Below the pieces are notes generated by a model. It was not told the origin of the DNA. It ran no database searches and saw only the letters and a list, made by a program, of their open reading frames with translations. Below are positions 14,073-14,794 of a DNA stretch of 14,794 nucleotides, piece by piece. Positions within the stretch are counted from its first letter, which is position 1. Every line of letters begins with the position of its first letter. The stretch comes from Paracoccaceae bacterium (GTDB taxonomy: Bacteria > Pseudomonadota > Alphaproteobacteria > Rhodobacterales > Rhodobacteraceae). Both the position numbers and the translations under genes were made by a program. The stretch lies in the NCBI GenBank assembly GCA_003250135.1, contig QKHF01000285.1, positions 1 to 14,794 on the forward strand. Reading direction: 5' to 3'.

Positions 14073-14794
14073 TCACGCCGCCGAGCCGCCCACCGTCAAC
14101 CCGTCGATCAGCAGGGTCGGTTGGCCCACCCCTACCGGCACGCCCTGACCGTTCTTGCCGCAGGTGCCGATGCCGGGGTCCAGCTTCATGTCATTGCCGA
14201 TCATCCGCACATGGTGAAGCGCCGTCGGTCCGTCGCCGACCAGCGTCGCGCCCTTCACCGGATGCAGCACCTTGCCGTCCTTCACCCGGTAAGCCTCGGT
14301 GCAGGTGAAGACGAACTTGCCGTTGGTGATGTCCACCTGCCCGCCGCCGAAGCCGACCGCGTAGATGCCGTCCTTCACCGCGGCGACGATGTCGGCCGGG
14401 TCCGCCTCTCCGCCCAGCATGATGGTGTTGGTCATGCGCGGCATCGGGATATGGGCGTAGGATTGCCGCCGCCCGTTGCCGGTGGGCGCGACCCCCATCA
14501 GCCGGGCGTTCTGCCGGTCCTGCATGTAGCCGACCAGCGTGCCGTCCTCGATCAGCACGGTGCGGTTGGTCGGCGTGCCCTCGTCATCCACGGTCAGGCT
14601 GCCGCGCCGGTCGGGGATCGTGCCGTCATCGATCACCGTGACGCCTCTGGCGGCCACCTGCTGGCCCATCAGGCCGGCGAAGGCGGAGGTTCCCTTGCGG
14701 TTGAAGTCGCCTTCCAGCCCGTGGCCGACCGCTTCATGCAGCATCACGCCCGGCCAGCCGGCGCCCAGCGCCACCTCCATCACCCCGGCGGGCG
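14073..14794 (-). CDS. tldD: Metalloprotease TldD, C-terminal half (partial at right edge)
   Basis: Zinc protease that with TldE (PmbA) degrades unfolded peptides and matures some ribosomally made peptides such as microcin B17 and CcdA-type antidotes (established for the family). The frame runs open through the right edge, so the true start is outside. About 239 of a usual 470-480 residues are present. The signature HEAVGHGLEGDFNRKGTS lies near the edge, with HExxxH coded at 14721-14738. MQDRQNARLMG and the C-terminal cysteine-containing TCGKNGQGVPVGVGQP are typical of TldD, as opposed to the TldE partner, which lacks HExxxH. No tldE is in the window. It converges with gshA, with 33 bp between stops. 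Confidence 0.97.
   Translation of the reverse strand, partial: PAGVMEVALGAGWPGVMLHEAVGHGLEGDFNRKGTSAFAGLMGQQVAARGVTVIDDGTIPDRRGSLTVDDEGTPTNRTVLIEDGTLVGYMQDRQNARLMGVAPTGNGRRQSYAHIPMPRMTNTIMLGGEADPADIVAAVKDGIYAVGFGGGQVDITNGKFVFTCTEAYRVKDGKVLHPVKGATLVGDGPTALHHVRMIGNDMKLDPGIGTCGKNGQGVPVGVGQPTLLIDGLTVGGSAA

Noticed and set aside
1..14794. CRISPR arrays, tRNA or rRNA genes, insertion sequences, phage genes, toxin-antitoxin pairs
   Set aside because: I looked for these on both strands and saw no spaced direct repeats, cloverleaf-like segments, transposase or integrase motifs. The window is core genome.

Overview
This is a GC-rich, densely packed chromosomal stretch from an alphaproteobacterium, most likely of the Rhodobacterales. 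The evidence is the gene content and protein signatures: an ileS-(small secreted protein)-lspA-DUF3035/BamF-like lipoprotein-M16-M16 order, a DUF3422 membrane protein, a plant-type glutamate-cysteine ligase, and a MutL that carries its own endonuclease motif. Nearly everything is core housekeeping. I see no phage, insertion sequence, integron, CRISPR, tRNA or rRNA, and no sign of recent gene transfer.

Left part (1-6155, all + strand): the 3' part of ileS enters from the left edge. A ~190 bp gap follows that is rich in inverted repeats. Next comes an envelope-centred block: a small secreted protein, lipoprotein signal peptidase lspA, a lipoprotein of the DUF3035/BamF family, and two M16-family periplasmic proteins with overlapping ends. 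The first M16 protein has the HxxEH zinc motif and the second has lost it, so they look like a split-motif heterodimer.

Middle (6156-10542): mutL starts at GTG 6218, behind a tight cluster of GANTC (CcrM-type) sites and a six-codon leader frame whose stop overlaps the mutL start. A DUF3422 membrane protein follows. Its last 13 codons overlap, tail to tail, with the end of the convergent ubiA gene (ubiquinone synthesis).

Right part (10543-14794): divergent from ubiA is a probable operon of rsmE (16S rRNA m3U1498 methyltransferase), two uncharacterised proteins joined by 4-base start/stop overlaps, and gshA (first step of glutathione synthesis). The 3' half of tldD comes in from the right edge on the - strand and converges on gshA.

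No clearly new multi-gene system is visible. The best leads are the M16 pair beside a BAM-type lipoprotein, the GANTC-containing palindromes upstream of two genes, the leader frame at mutL, the GAAA-capped hairpin behind ileS, the GshA lacking both plant-type redox cysteines, and the two unknown genes between rsmE and gshA.
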